From: JACRLV01 sp045863555
Lineage (GTDB): Bacteria > Planctomycetota > Phycisphaerae > UBA1845 > Fen-1342
Reading direction: 5' to 3'
Length of the DNA: 62,879 nucleotides
Assembly: GCA_045863555.1 (NCBI GenBank)
Contig: BTUU01000026.1
Location: 1 to 62,879 of the forward strand
Within the stretch, counting starts at the first letter, position 1, and every line of letters begins with the position of its first letter. The position numbers and the translations under genes are program-made. Below are positions 1 through 8,161 of the stretch, one piece after another. The notes below the pieces were generated by a model that did not search any database, was not told the DNA's origin, and saw only the letters and a program-made list of their open reading frames with translations.

Positions 1-41
1 CCGAGAAAGACGCCGCCTGATCACGGAGCGATCAACGAAAT

Positions 42-701
42 TTGACAATATCTCCTATCCTTAACGGTCCCGAGACTCCGGAAGCTCTTACGACGGGCGG
101 AGATCTAGGTGCGTATGTTCTCTGGACGGAGCCGGGCCATTGGGGACAGGCGTTCTACTTCGAGGCACCAGAGCGGTTCCTTGGGGATCAAGAGGCGATG
201 TACGGTGGTTCCGTTCACTGGAGTATCAAGAACATCCCGTCAGGTTCGTTCGAATTGGCAGATCTCGTCTTGATCGGCGGATCGACCGTTTTGGCCAATT
301 CACTTCCACCGCAGGCGACAGCTGATTGGACACGTATCAGTGTAAGACTCATCGAGGCAGCGGGCTGGGAGAATTCCGAAGCGCACCGGCCCGCGAATTG
401 CGGTGAGCTTCGCGAAGTTCTAAGAAACCTATCCGCTGTGAGAATCCGTGGCGAATTCGTTTCTGGACTGGAGACTGCGGGCCTCGATTCAGTTTGGATG
501 ATGCCGCCCTCTCCAGATATTTGCTCGACCGATCTCGACGTAGATGGGTCGCTTGGACTCGGCGACCTCGCGATTCTCCTTTCTAACTTCGGAGCGTCAT
601 CTGGCGTTAGCCGTTGCGATGGAGATATCACTGAAGACGGTCAGGTATCAATTGCTGATCTTGCGTTGCTCTTGTCAGTATTCGGATTTCCTTGTCAGTG
701 A
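42..701 (+). CDS. Secreted laminin-B domain protein with C-terminal dockerin-like repeats (5' end uncertain)
   Basis: The translation reads as a laminin B (laminin IV type A) domain over roughly residues 20-155, including FYFEAPERFLGDQ, the tryptophan-rich core and IRGEF, which matches the usual IRGEY step. Two calcium-loop repeats of the dockerin kind follow (residues 163-219: DLDVDGSLGLGDLAILLSNF, then GDITEDGQVSIADLALLLSVF), ending in FGFPCQ. Such proteins are exported and probably bind surface glycans or other proteins. The start is doubtful. A TTG at 42 is the only start I can offer, no signal peptide precedes it, and an in-frame TGA lies at 18-20. Compared with its family the protein lacks its first 60 or so residues, so it is either frameshifted near base 40 or a 5' remnant. 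Its base composition is less GC-rich than its neighbours. It converges on kdsA with 7 bases between them. Confidence 0.6.
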   Translation: MTISPILNGPETPEALTTGGDLGAYVLWTEPGHWGQAFYFEAPERFLGDQEAMYGGSVHWSIKNIPSGSFELADLVLIGGSTVLANSLPPQATADWTRISVRLIEAAGWENSEAHRPANCGELREVLRNLSAVRIRGEFVSGLETAGLDSVWMMPPSPDICSTDLDVDGSLGLGDLAILLSNFGASSGVSRCDGDITEDGQVSIADLALLLSVFGFPCQ

Positions 702-708
702 AGGACGA

Positions 709-1542
709 TTATCCAAACACCGATGTCGCCGCGACTGCGTGAATTTCCGCACACGCCCGCAGAAGCGGCTCGAGCTTCTCCAGCGGCCAGACCGTCGCCG
801 CGTCGCTCTTCGCATGCGCCGGGTCGTCATGCACCTCCAGAAACAGCGCATCCACACCTGCCGCGACGGCCGCGCGGGCCAGCAGCGGGATGTATTCCCG
901 CGCCCCGCCTGTCGTCGTACCCGATGAGCCGGGGTGCTGAACGGAGTGCGTCGCGTCGAAGACCACCGGCGCGAACTGCCGCATGATCGCCAGCCCGCTC
1001 ATGTCGTTGACGAGCCGCTCGTAGCCAAACGTCGTGCCCCGCTCCGTGAGCAGCACATTCGCGTTGCCCGTCTCGCGAACCTTCTCGGCCGCGAGCTTCA
1101 TCTTCTCGGGCGCGAGAAACTGCCCCTTCTTGATGTTCACCGCCCTGCCCGCGCGGCCGCACGCCAGCAGGAGATCGGTCTGGCGGCAGAGAAACGCCGG
1201 AATCTGGAGACAGTCGAGCACCTCCGCCGCGGGCCCGGCCTGCGCCGGTTCGTGAACGTCGGAAAGGACCGGCACGCCGAGTTCACGCTTCACGCGGCCC
1301 AGAATCTTCAAGCCCTCATCGAGGCCCGGCCCCCGAAACGAGTGCACGCTGGAACGGTTGGCCTTGTCAAAGCTCGCCTTGAATACGTACGGCAACCCCA
1401 CCGCTTTCGCGACGGCCGCGATGCGCTCCCCGAGCCGCAGGCAATGCTCCAGCGACTCGATCACGCATGGCCCCGCAATCAGCAGCAGCGGCCGCCCGCG
1501 GCCCGAGAAATAAGGTCCGACGGCGACAGATTCAGGTTGCAT
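709..1542 (-). CDS. kdsA: 3-deoxy-8-phosphooctulonate synthase (KDO-8-P synthase)
   Basis: This cytoplasmic enzyme condenses phosphoenolpyruvate with arabinose 5-phosphate to give KDO 8-phosphate, the precursor of the KDO sugar of lipopolysaccharide. The 277-residue chain has the normal length and family motifs in order: IAGPCVIES (22-30), KASFDKANRSS, LSDVHE, LQIPAFLCRQTDLL, NIKKGQFLAP, LLTERGTTFGY, FDATHSVQ and EVHDDPAHAKSDAA. The cysteine in GPC (residue 26) marks the metal-dependent class; the metal-independent class has asparagine there. The start ATG lies 24 bases after the stop of the upstream antiporter gene on the same strand, so the two are probably cotranscribed. Together with the LptF/LptG permease near 16.3 kb it suggests an LPS-bearing outer membrane. 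Confidence 0.95.
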   Translation of the reverse strand: MQPESVAVGPYFSGRGRPLLLIAGPCVIESLEHCLRLGERIAAVAKAVGLPYVFKASFDKANRSSVHSFRGPGLDEGLKILGRVKRELGVPVLSDVHEPAQAGPAAEVLDCLQIPAFLCRQTDLLLACGRAGRAVNIKKGQFLAPEKMKLAAEKVRETGNANVLLTERGTTFGYERLVNDMSGLAIMRQFAPVVFDATHSVQHPGSSGTTTGGAREYIPLLARAAVAAGVDALFLEVHDDPAHAKSDAATVWPLEKLEPLLRACAEIHAVAATSVFG

Positions 1543-1566
1543 GGTTCGAACTCCAGGCCTCGCAAA

Positions 1567-2955
1567 TCACAGGTGCGGCCGGGCAAATGCGGCGAAGGTC
1601 ATGAGAATCAGCAGCGGGACGAGTACCCCGCACGAATAGGCCATGTACCCGAAAAAGCTGGGCATCTTCACGCCCGAATGCTCGGCGATCGACTTGACCA
1701 TGAAATTCGGGCCGTTGCCGATGTAGGTGTTGGCGCCCATGAAGACCGCGCCGAGACTGACGGCCGCGAGCAGGTCTTCGCGGATATGGCCGCCGCCGAT
1801 GAGGTCGATGATCCCGGGTCCGGCGGCGGGCGTCATGGTGTTTGCGAGTTCGAAGAACACGACGTAGGTCGGGGCGTTGTCGAGGAAGCTGCTGAGAATC
1901 CCCGTGGCCCAGTAGAACTGCCACGGTTCGGTGACGCCGAGCTGGCTGCCGCGGGCGTGGAGGATCTCGAGGGGGACCTGCATGGTGATGAAGATGCCGA
2001 TGAAGAGGACGGCGACTTCGATGATCGCAAAGTACGAGAACTGGTTCTCCTGGCGGAGCGCCTGCTTCGTGGTCAGCAGCGACAGGCCGGTGAGCGCGAG
2101 CATTACGCCTTCCCGGAAGAACTGCGGCGGCTGCCACTGCGTTCCGAAGAGCGGCTTGCTCGGGTCGATCGAGGCCACGGCGGCGACGACGAGGATCAGC
2201 CAGAGGAAATTGAGGACTCCGGCGGCGTGAACGCGCTCCAGGTGGACGGTGTCATAGGCGACGTCGGCCTTGGATTCATGGCGATACGCCCACGTGTCCC
2301 AGAAGTAGTAGACGATGAGAAGTGCGGCCGAGAGCAGCAGCCATTCCCACCAGAGCGTGAGCGTCCAGAAGAAGGGCACGCCGCGCAGGAAGCCGAGAAA
2401 GAGGGGCGGATCGCCGGTGGGCAGAAGGGCGCCGCCGACGTTGCTGACCAGGAAGATGAAGAAGACGACGGTGTGGGCGACGCGCTTGCGTTCGCTGTTG
2501 GTTCGCAGGAGGAGCCGGATGAGGACCATCGACGCGCCGGTCGTGCCGATGATGCTCGCGAGGACGGTGCCGAGGCCGAGAATCGCGGTGTTGTTCAGCG
2601 GGGTGGCGCGGATGTCGCCGCGGATGACGATTCCGCCGGAAATCACGTACAGGCTGAACAGAAGGACGATGAACGGGATGTATTCATCGACGATGGCGTG
2701 CTTGAGCACGCCGGCGACGGTCGACATCCCCGGCGCACCATGGCCCTCCACACCGTAGCCGCGGAAGTAGTAATAGCCGAGGACAATGGCGCCGAGCACC
2801 GCGGAGACAAGCAGCTTGTTGCCGTTCGAATGCCACCAGTGCTCGGTGGCACGGATCAGGGGCAGCAGCGCCACGCAAAGCAGGATGGCCACGAAGGGCC
2901 AGGTCCAGAAGAGACCGGGAATCGGCGCAGTCGGATCAGCAAAACCCAGCAGCAT
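1567..2955 (-). CDS. Sodium:proton antiporter-like membrane transporter of the ion transporter (IT) superfamily
   Basis: This is a 462-residue, very hydrophobic protein with about eleven membrane segments. It has the paired polar motifs of sodium/proton antiporters in the citrate-carrier-like superfamily: GTTGASMVLIRLLLRTN in the first half, NVGGALLPTGDPPLFLGF after it, and SSFLDNAPTYVVFFELA with GANTYIGNGPNFM in the second half. It probably exchanges sodium for protons across the inner membrane, although the ion cannot be read from sequence and a dicarboxylate or arsenite-like substrate remains possible. The ATG is only 4 bases downstream of the stop of the transcript-cleavage factor gene, and kdsA follows after 24 bases, so the three genes look like one operon. 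Confidence 0.8.
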   Translation of the reverse strand: MLLGFADPTAPIPGLFWTWPFVAILLCVALLPLIRATEHWWHSNGNKLLVSAVLGAIVLGYYYFRGYGVEGHGAPGMSTVAGVLKHAIVDEYIPFIVLLFSLYVISGGIVIRGDIRATPLNNTAILGLGTVLASIIGTTGASMVLIRLLLRTNSERKRVAHTVVFFIFLVSNVGGALLPTGDPPLFLGFLRGVPFFWTLTLWWEWLLLSAALLIVYYFWDTWAYRHESKADVAYDTVHLERVHAAGVLNFLWLILVVAAVASIDPSKPLFGTQWQPPQFFREGVMLALTGLSLLTTKQALRQENQFSYFAIIEVAVLFIGIFITMQVPLEILHARGSQLGVTEPWQFYWATGILSSFLDNAPTYVVFFELANTMTPAAGPGIIDLIGGGHIREDLLAAVSLGAVFMGANTYIGNGPNFMVKSIAEHSGVKMPSFFGYMAYSCGVLVPLLILMTFAAFARPHL

Positions 2956-2959
2956 CAGA

Positions 2960-5161
2960 TCAGCTCGTCAGCCCGTTTTCGATTCCGGTAATCTCGCATT
3001 CGAATTCGCGCCCCTCGAATGCGAGCATCGCCCTGTCGCCGACGCGCTGTCCCATGATCTTCTGCGCCATCGGAGCCTTGTAATTGTAGATGCCCCGGTC
3101 GATATCGGCATCAAAGGGCCCCAGGAATGTCAGCTTCCACTCCTTGCCGTTTCCGGTCTCCCGGAACGTGACGCGCGACCCGACGCCGACCTTATCCGAG
3201 GGGACGTCGAGCGGCTCGATCACCTGGGCGACGGAGAGCTCGTTGTTCATCTGCGCCAGGCGGGCCCGCAGCAGGTCGCGCTCTTCGAGCGCGAATTTGT
3301 ATTCGGAATTCTCGCTCAAGTCGCCCAGGGCCGCCGCTTCACCGATGCGCTTGGCGTTCTCGCGCATCGTCACGTTCATCAGGTGGTCGCGCTCCTCGGT
3401 TTTCCGCTGGATGCCCGCGCGGGTCGTCCAGAGAACGGCTTCCTCCTGCCACTGCTCCATGCGGACCTCGACCACCTTCCACAGCTCGGGGTGGACGAGC
3501 CGCAGAATGTCGAGCAGGCGGGACGGCGTGTTGTCGCCGAGGCCGTCGAGCCGCGAGAACTGCGCCTTGAGCGTGATCGCACGGTCGCGGTTGGTTTTCT
3601 CGAGCACGGCTTTGACGGCCGCGAAATCCTTCAACGACAGCGCGGCCTTCATGCGGGCCCGGAAGTTCTTCGTCGCCTCCGCCCCGCGCACCAGCGACCG
3701 TCCGAGCGCGCTGAGGGTCTCGGTAATCCGCGTGAAGAGATCGGCCGGCGCCGGGATCGTGAGGCCGTCCGTCTGAGAGGATCCCTTCCAGAGCCAGTAG
3801 ATGATCTCCGCATTGCCGACCGGATCGTCGATCGCCTTGTCGATGTGCACCTGAAGCCCCGCGAGCTGGTCGCCTTTCCGCGCCAGCTTCGTCAGATCGT
3901 CGAGGAGCACGGCGGGCGCCATGGGAAAGAGCTTCACGGCCAGCCCGGCCACCTCGGCGGGCCGCGCGATCTCCAGCGCCGATAGCGCGAGATCCCAGAT
4001 CGCCTTGTCGTCGAGAGCCTCAATCAGGCCGACCGGGTCGGACGCGTTGCGGAGCATTTCGACGGCGAGGGCCTTGGCTTCGGAGTCGCTTAGGCCGACC
4101 TCGGCGTCGAGCTTCTCGGTGATCAGCGCGCAACCCAGCGCTTCGGCGGGACGCTTCGCCCCGATGGCCCGGATGTAGTCGACCAGGTGTTTGTGGCAGC
4201 GGGCCAGGAACGCGTTGTCCGGCGGCTGGCCCTCCTTCTTCTTCTCGCGCAGGTAACTCTCAACGACGGCGAGCCACTTGTGCGGATCCTTCTGGGCGAC
4301 GAAGGACGCCCAGGTCTCGTCTTCGAGCGTCTCCGCCGTCTCACGGTAGGTGAGGATCACCGGCGAACGGCCCTCGACGCTGATGTGCTCGTTCTTCTTG
4401 AGCAGGCCCCGGGCGGTCGTCCACCACGTCGACCACTCCTTCTCCGCGACGAACCGCGGGCAGAGCTCCGCCTTCAACGTGTCCTGGTCGATCTGGCCGC
4501 CGTGGGAGCGCATCACGCCGATGACCACCGCCACCGGGTCGTTCTTCAGCATTTCGGCGAGCTTTTTCGGATAGAGCTGGCGAAGCACCCGGATGTCATC
4601 CGCATCGACGCGCTCATACTCCCGGGCGAGTTCCAGGGCGGTCACGGTGCGGGCCCGGCCGTCGCGGCGGACCGAGTAGAGATTGCCGACCGGGTCGACT
4701 TCCAGGACTTCGACCACGACGTCCTCGGTCCGGCTGATGAGCGCTTCGCCCTTCTGGAGCGACAGGCAGAGGTCGAGCAGGCGGATCGCGTTTCGGATCG
4801 GCCGGCCGCTTTCGAGGCCCGATGTCTCGAGCAGCCCGTCAAAGCCCGGCGTCTGCCCGAAGGCGGCCCGGTAGAGCTTGGCGAGTCGCGGGCGCATCGC
4901 CTCGTTCGTCGGGTCGGAAAACGCGGCGATCCGGGCGATGCTCAGGGCCGCGTGCGGATCAGCGCCGGCGTCCGACTGGTCGAGCACCCGGCAGCCGAGC
5001 GAGGCGACCTGCGACCCGAAGGAGCCGCCCTGGAAGAGCCGAAGCGGCGGAATGAGTTCTGCGAGCCCGAGCTTTCCACCGGTCAGGGCCTCGAGGCACT
5101 GGGTCTCGAAGCCGGAAAAATCGCCATCTTTCGCCAGTTGCAGAAGTTGCGTCGCTGCCAT
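2960..5161 (-). CDS. GreA/GreB-type transcript cleavage factor with a long N-terminal extension
   Basis: The last 150 or so residues are a Gre factor: a coiled-coil hairpin around GEAAALGDLSENSEYKFALE, with the acidic tip (GDLSEN near residue 613) that holds the Mg ion in RNA polymerase's channel, then the FKBP-like C-terminal domain ending in FECEITGIENGL. Gre factors rescue backtracked RNA polymerase by stimulating cleavage of the RNA 3' end. Ordinary GreA has about 158 residues; this protein has 733. Its 580-residue N-terminal part is mostly alpha-helical and unassigned, a layout known for Gre proteins of chlamydiae and planctomycetes. I chose the ATG at 5161 (MAATQLLQLAKDG) with AGGG upstream over a start 35 codons earlier, because that extra stretch is arginine- and proline-rich and looks non-coding. 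It is the first gene of an operon with the antiporter and kdsA. Confidence 0.85.
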   Translation of the reverse strand: MAATQLLQLAKDGDFSGFETQCLEALTGGKLGLAELIPPLRLFQGGSFGSQVASLGCRVLDQSDAGADPHAALSIARIAAFSDPTNEAMRPRLAKLYRAAFGQTPGFDGLLETSGLESGRPIRNAIRLLDLCLSLQKGEALISRTEDVVVEVLEVDPVGNLYSVRRDGRARTVTALELAREYERVDADDIRVLRQLYPKKLAEMLKNDPVAVVIGVMRSHGGQIDQDTLKAELCPRFVAEKEWSTWWTTARGLLKKNEHISVEGRSPVILTYRETAETLEDETWASFVAQKDPHKWLAVVESYLREKKKEGQPPDNAFLARCHKHLVDYIRAIGAKRPAEALGCALITEKLDAEVGLSDSEAKALAVEMLRNASDPVGLIEALDDKAIWDLALSALEIARPAEVAGLAVKLFPMAPAVLLDDLTKLARKGDQLAGLQVHIDKAIDDPVGNAEIIYWLWKGSSQTDGLTIPAPADLFTRITETLSALGRSLVRGAEATKNFRARMKAALSLKDFAAVKAVLEKTNRDRAITLKAQFSRLDGLGDNTPSRLLDILRLVHPELWKVVEVRMEQWQEEAVLWTTRAGIQRKTEERDHLMNVTMRENAKRIGEAAALGDLSENSEYKFALEERDLLRARLAQMNNELSVAQVIEPLDVPSDKVGVGSRVTFRETGNGKEWKLTFLGPFDADIDRGIYNYKAPMAQKIMGQRVGDRAMLAFEGREFECEITGIENGLTS

Positions 5162-5390
5162 TCGCGTTTTCCCTGCCCTCAGAAACAGTTTCGCCGCCGC
5201 CGGAGTGGCGAACGGCGAAGAGTGACGTCTTTTCGGCGGCAAAGCGCCCGGCGCCGGGGGTGGCAACCGGGCAAACTCGACCCGGTTGGAGTATACCCCC
5301 CCGCCGTCCCATTCGCCACCGGCCCCCGGGCATTACCCGGGATGCGCCACTCCGGCTTGCGACGGGGCCGGGTAGAATTCCGCACGCCGC

Positions 5391-6332
5391 GTGGAAAATC
5401 GGGTGATCGCCATCCTGGGCTGCACCGCATCGGGCAAGGGAGCGCTTGCCCGCGAACTCGCGCCGCTGCTCGGGGCGGAAATCGTCAGCATCGACTCGAT
5501 GAAGGTCTACCGCGGCATGGACGTGGGCACCGCGAAGCCGCCGGTCGCTGAACGGACGGCCGTCCCCCACCACCTGATCGACGTGGCCGATCCGTGGGAG
5601 AGCTTTGACGTGGCGCGGTTTGTCGCGCTCGCGGACGCGGCCGTGGACAGCATTCATCGGCGGGGAAACCCGGCGATCGCGGTCGGCGGCACCATGCTCT
5701 ATTTCAAGGCGTTCTACGAAGGCCTCTTCGAGGGACCCGGGGCTGATCCGTTCTTTCGCGCCGTGCTCCGGGCGCGGGCCGCTGAACTCGGGGCCGAGAT
5801 GCTGCACACCGAACTCATGCGCGTCGATCCCGCCGCCGCGTCCCGGATTCATCCGCAGGACATCCGTCGGACCGAGCGGGCCCTTGAAGTATTCACGCTG
5901 AGCGGGCGGCCGATCACGGAGTTGCAGCGGCAGTGGGACTCGGGCGCGTCCCGCCGGAGCGATTGGGCGTGGACGCTGATCGTCCTTGGTCGCGACCGGG
6001 AAGCGGCGAGCCGCCGGATCAACGAGCGGGTGCGCAGAATGGTTGCGGCCGGACTGGTCGAGGAAGCCCGGCGCATCTGGACGGACCCGCGGGGTGTCAG
6101 CCGGCAGGCGCGACAGGCGGTCGGATATTCCGAGCTGTTTGACCATTTCATGGGCAAATTGACGCTTGAGGAGGCGATCGAGCGGATCAAGATCGATTCG
6201 CGACAGCTCGCCAAGCACCAGCGCACGTGGTTGCGACGCGTCGCGGGAGCGCACCGGATTGAACTCGCCGCGGATGAGGAGTCGACGAATCGAGTTCGAG
6301 AGGTGCTGAAGATGCTGGAATCCGCGCCGTGA
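5391..6332 (+). CDS. miaA: tRNA dimethylallyltransferase
   Basis: MiaA transfers a dimethylallyl group to N6 of adenosine 37 in tRNAs that read codons starting with U, which steadies codon-anticodon pairing. The 313 residues include the P-loop-like GCTASGK (residues 10-16, followed by G where most homologues have S or T), DSMKVYRGMDVGTAKP, HHLIDVADPWE, GGTMLYFKAFYEGL, HPQDIRRTERALEVF, QAVGYSEL and KHQRTWLRR, all in family order and at normal length. The start is GTG at 5391, directly before the conserved N-terminus (MENRVIAILG). The gene is divergent from the Gre-factor gene and shares its 230-base upstream region. Confidence 0.93.
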   Translation: MENRVIAILGCTASGKGALARELAPLLGAEIVSIDSMKVYRGMDVGTAKPPVAERTAVPHHLIDVADPWESFDVARFVALADAAVDSIHRRGNPAIAVGGTMLYFKAFYEGLFEGPGADPFFRAVLRARAAELGAEMLHTELMRVDPAAASRIHPQDIRRTERALEVFTLSGRPITELQRQWDSGASRRSDWAWTLIVLGRDREAASRRINERVRRMVAAGLVEEARRIWTDPRGVSRQARQAVGYSELFDHFMGKLTLEEAIERIKIDSRQLAKHQRTWLRRVAGAHRIELAADEESTNRVREVLKMLESAP

Positions 6333-6400
6333 TTGGCCGGGTAGAGCCCGCGCGATCGACGATTTCCGGTCCGGGCGGGGAATTCGGGTCGCAAACGGGG

Positions 6401-6406
6401 TATAAT
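6401..6406 (+). promoter_or_regulatory. Possible -10 promoter box of the GAF/receiver regulator gene
   Basis: A perfect TATAAT lies 57 bases upstream of the chosen ATG at 6463, in an otherwise GC-rich gap between miaA and this gene. No good -35 hexamer sits 16-18 bases upstream, so the call rests on the -10 box and its position. Confidence 0.35.
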
Positions 6407-6462
6407 TCTGTCCGTGGCAGCGCTTCCAGGCGGTCTTGCCAGCGCCCAAGGTGCGTCCAATA

Positions 6463-8142
6463 ATGTCGTCCGGTCTCAAATCCTCCGGGGTCCGCAAGAT
6501 CCTCGTCATAAATGGTGACGGCTCGATCGCTGACGCGACGAGTCTCGGATTGCACGCGCCCCACGCCAAGTTCCGCGTCGTGCAGTCGATCGACGCGGCG
6601 GTCGAAGCGCTGCGCGAAGAGGCATTTGATCTGGCCGTTTGCGCCGCCGGAGAACTCGCGCCGCTGGCGAGCGCCGCGGGCGAGCGGCAGACCCGAGGCG
6701 TGCTGGAGAGCGTCGGGCAGGGGATCTGTCTCTTCGCACCCGGCGGTGAACTGCTCTGGGCCAATGCAAAGCTCCGGAGCTACCCGCGCGATGTCTTCGA
6801 GGCGGTCCGGAGCGCGGCCGCCGAACTCGGAGCGCGACTGCTGGCTGACCCATCCCAGCGGGAGGTCGGGCAACTCATGGCCACGCTGCCCGTGGGCCGC
6901 GAGTATGCGTTTGATATCTCGGTTTCCGCGGTGCTCGGCGAAGATGGCCAGGCCGAACAACTCGTCGCGCTCGTGTGGGACGCCTCGGCGACGCGCCGGC
7001 TCCGCGAGAGGATCAACGCGATCGACGCGGCCGGCCGCGAGCTGATCGGGCTCGACCCCGAGCGTCTTGCGAAGCTCGATTTCGGGCAGCGCCTGGGCGT
7101 GATCGAGGAGAAAATCGTCCGCGTCGCCCGCGACCTGCTGCACTTTGATCACCTCGTCATCCGCCTGCTCGATCCGAAAACCAACCGGCTCGACACGATT
7201 CTGGCGGCCGGCCTTTCCGAGGAAGCCCAGCGGCTCGAGATCTACGCGCTGGCCGAAGGCAACGGCATCAGCGGGTATGTGGCGGCGACGGGCAAGGCCT
7301 ATCTCTGCGACGATGTCACGCGCGATGCGCGTTACCTGCCGGGGCTGGAGGGGGCGCGGTCGTCGGTGACGGTGCCGCTGCTGCTGCACGACCAGGTGGT
7401 CGGCATTCTGAACGTGGAATCGGACACGGTCTCGGGTTTCACGGAGCAGGATGTCCAGTACGCGGAAATCCTCGCCCGGTACGTCGCGATGTCGCTGCAC
7501 GTGCTGAAGATGATGGTCGTGGAGCGGCACACGCTGCACGGCCAGCTCGCCGCGGACGTTGACGCCGAGGTTGCAAACCCGCTCAACGAGATCGTCCGCG
7601 ACGTAAAGACGCTCATGGCCGACTACGGTACGGACGGCGGTCTGGCGGGCCGGCTGCGCGAAATCCTGGTCGAGGTCGATCACGTCAAGGAAGCGATTCA
7701 TGCCGTGACGGAGCCGGGCCCGGTGCAGGGTCTCGTGCCGGAGCAGTCGGCGCGCGATCCGGTGATCTCCGGGCGGAACATCCTGGTCGCCGACGACGAG
7801 GACATCATCCGCGAGACCGTTTCCGACCTGCTGACAAAAGCGGGCGCGAACGTGACGACCGCCCGCGACGGCAACGAAGCCCTGCTGCTGATCCGCGACA
7901 ACCCTTTCGACCTCGTGCTCTCCGACATCAAGATGCCCAACCGCAACGGTTACGAGGTTTTCGCGGCGGCGCGGGCCGCGCAGGCACGCTGCGCCGTCAT
8001 CCTCATCACCGGCTTCGGCTACGACCCGAACCACGCGATCGTCCGGGCCAGCAAAGAAGGGTTGAACGGGGTGCTCTTCAAGCCGTTCAAGATCGAGCAG
8101 CTCTTCGACGAAGTGCGGCACGCGCTGCTGGCGGCGAAGTGA
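6463..8142 (+). CDS. GAF-domain signalling protein with C-terminal response-regulator receiver
   Basis: This 559-residue cytoplasmic protein has four parts. Residues 10-60 look like a degenerate receiver (RKILVINGDGS). A PAS-like middle part runs to about 190. A GAF domain spans roughly 205-345 (LLHFDHLVIRLLDPKTNRLD through VPLLLHDQVVGILNVESD). A complete CheY-type receiver fills the last 125 residues, with the acidic pair in VADDEDI and phospho-acceptor Asp488 in LVLSDIKMP. Between GAF and receiver a helical stretch (VANPLNEIVRDVKTL) resembles a histidine-kinase dimerisation helix without the phospho-accepting histidine, and no ATPase domain follows. It therefore probably receives a phosphate rather than making one. 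I prefer ATG 6463, with AAGG upstream at 6449, over the TTG at 6436. No cognate kinase is adjacent. It converges on the kinase gene that follows. Confidence 0.8.
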   Translation: MSSGLKSSGVRKILVINGDGSIADATSLGLHAPHAKFRVVQSIDAAVEALREEAFDLAVCAAGELAPLASAAGERQTRGVLESVGQGICLFAPGGELLWANAKLRSYPRDVFEAVRSAAAELGARLLADPSQREVGQLMATLPVGREYAFDISVSAVLGEDGQAEQLVALVWDASATRRLRERINAIDAAGRELIGLDPERLAKLDFGQRLGVIEEKIVRVARDLLHFDHLVIRLLDPKTNRLDTILAAGLSEEAQRLEIYALAEGNGISGYVAATGKAYLCDDVTRDARYLPGLEGARSSVTVPLLLHDQVVGILNVESDTVSGFTEQDVQYAEILARYVAMSLHVLKMMVVERHTLHGQLAADVDAEVANPLNEIVRDVKTLMADYGTDGGLAGRLREILVEVDHVKEAIHAVTEPGPVQGLVPEQSARDPVISGRNILVADDEDIIRETVSDLLTKAGANVTTARDGNEALLLIRDNPFDLVLSDIKMPNRNGYEVFAAARAAQARCAVILITGFGYDPNHAIVRASKEGLNGVLFKPFKIEQLFDEVRHALLAAK

Positions 8143-8161
8143 TTGCCCCCCTAGCAATCCC

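Noticed and set aside
1538..1556. GGTTCGAACTCC, resembling the T-arm of a tRNA
   Set aside because: The 24-base gap between kdsA and the antiporter gene is too short for a tRNA and no acceptor or anticodon arm is present. No tRNA or rRNA gene was found in the window.
934..2991. 685-codon plus-strand frame opposite kdsA and the antiporter
   Set aside because: It is arginine-, histidine- and glutamate-rich with no family motifs and lies exactly antisense to two clear genes; high GC creates such shadows.
5283..5300. GTATAC element as a divergent promoter between the Gre gene and miaA
   Set aside because: It gives TATACT on the minus strand, but no -35 box at a suitable distance on either strand.
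4959..6764. 601-codon minus-strand frame across miaA
   Set aside because: Low-complexity composition, no start signal and full overlap with miaA and the divergent promoter region.
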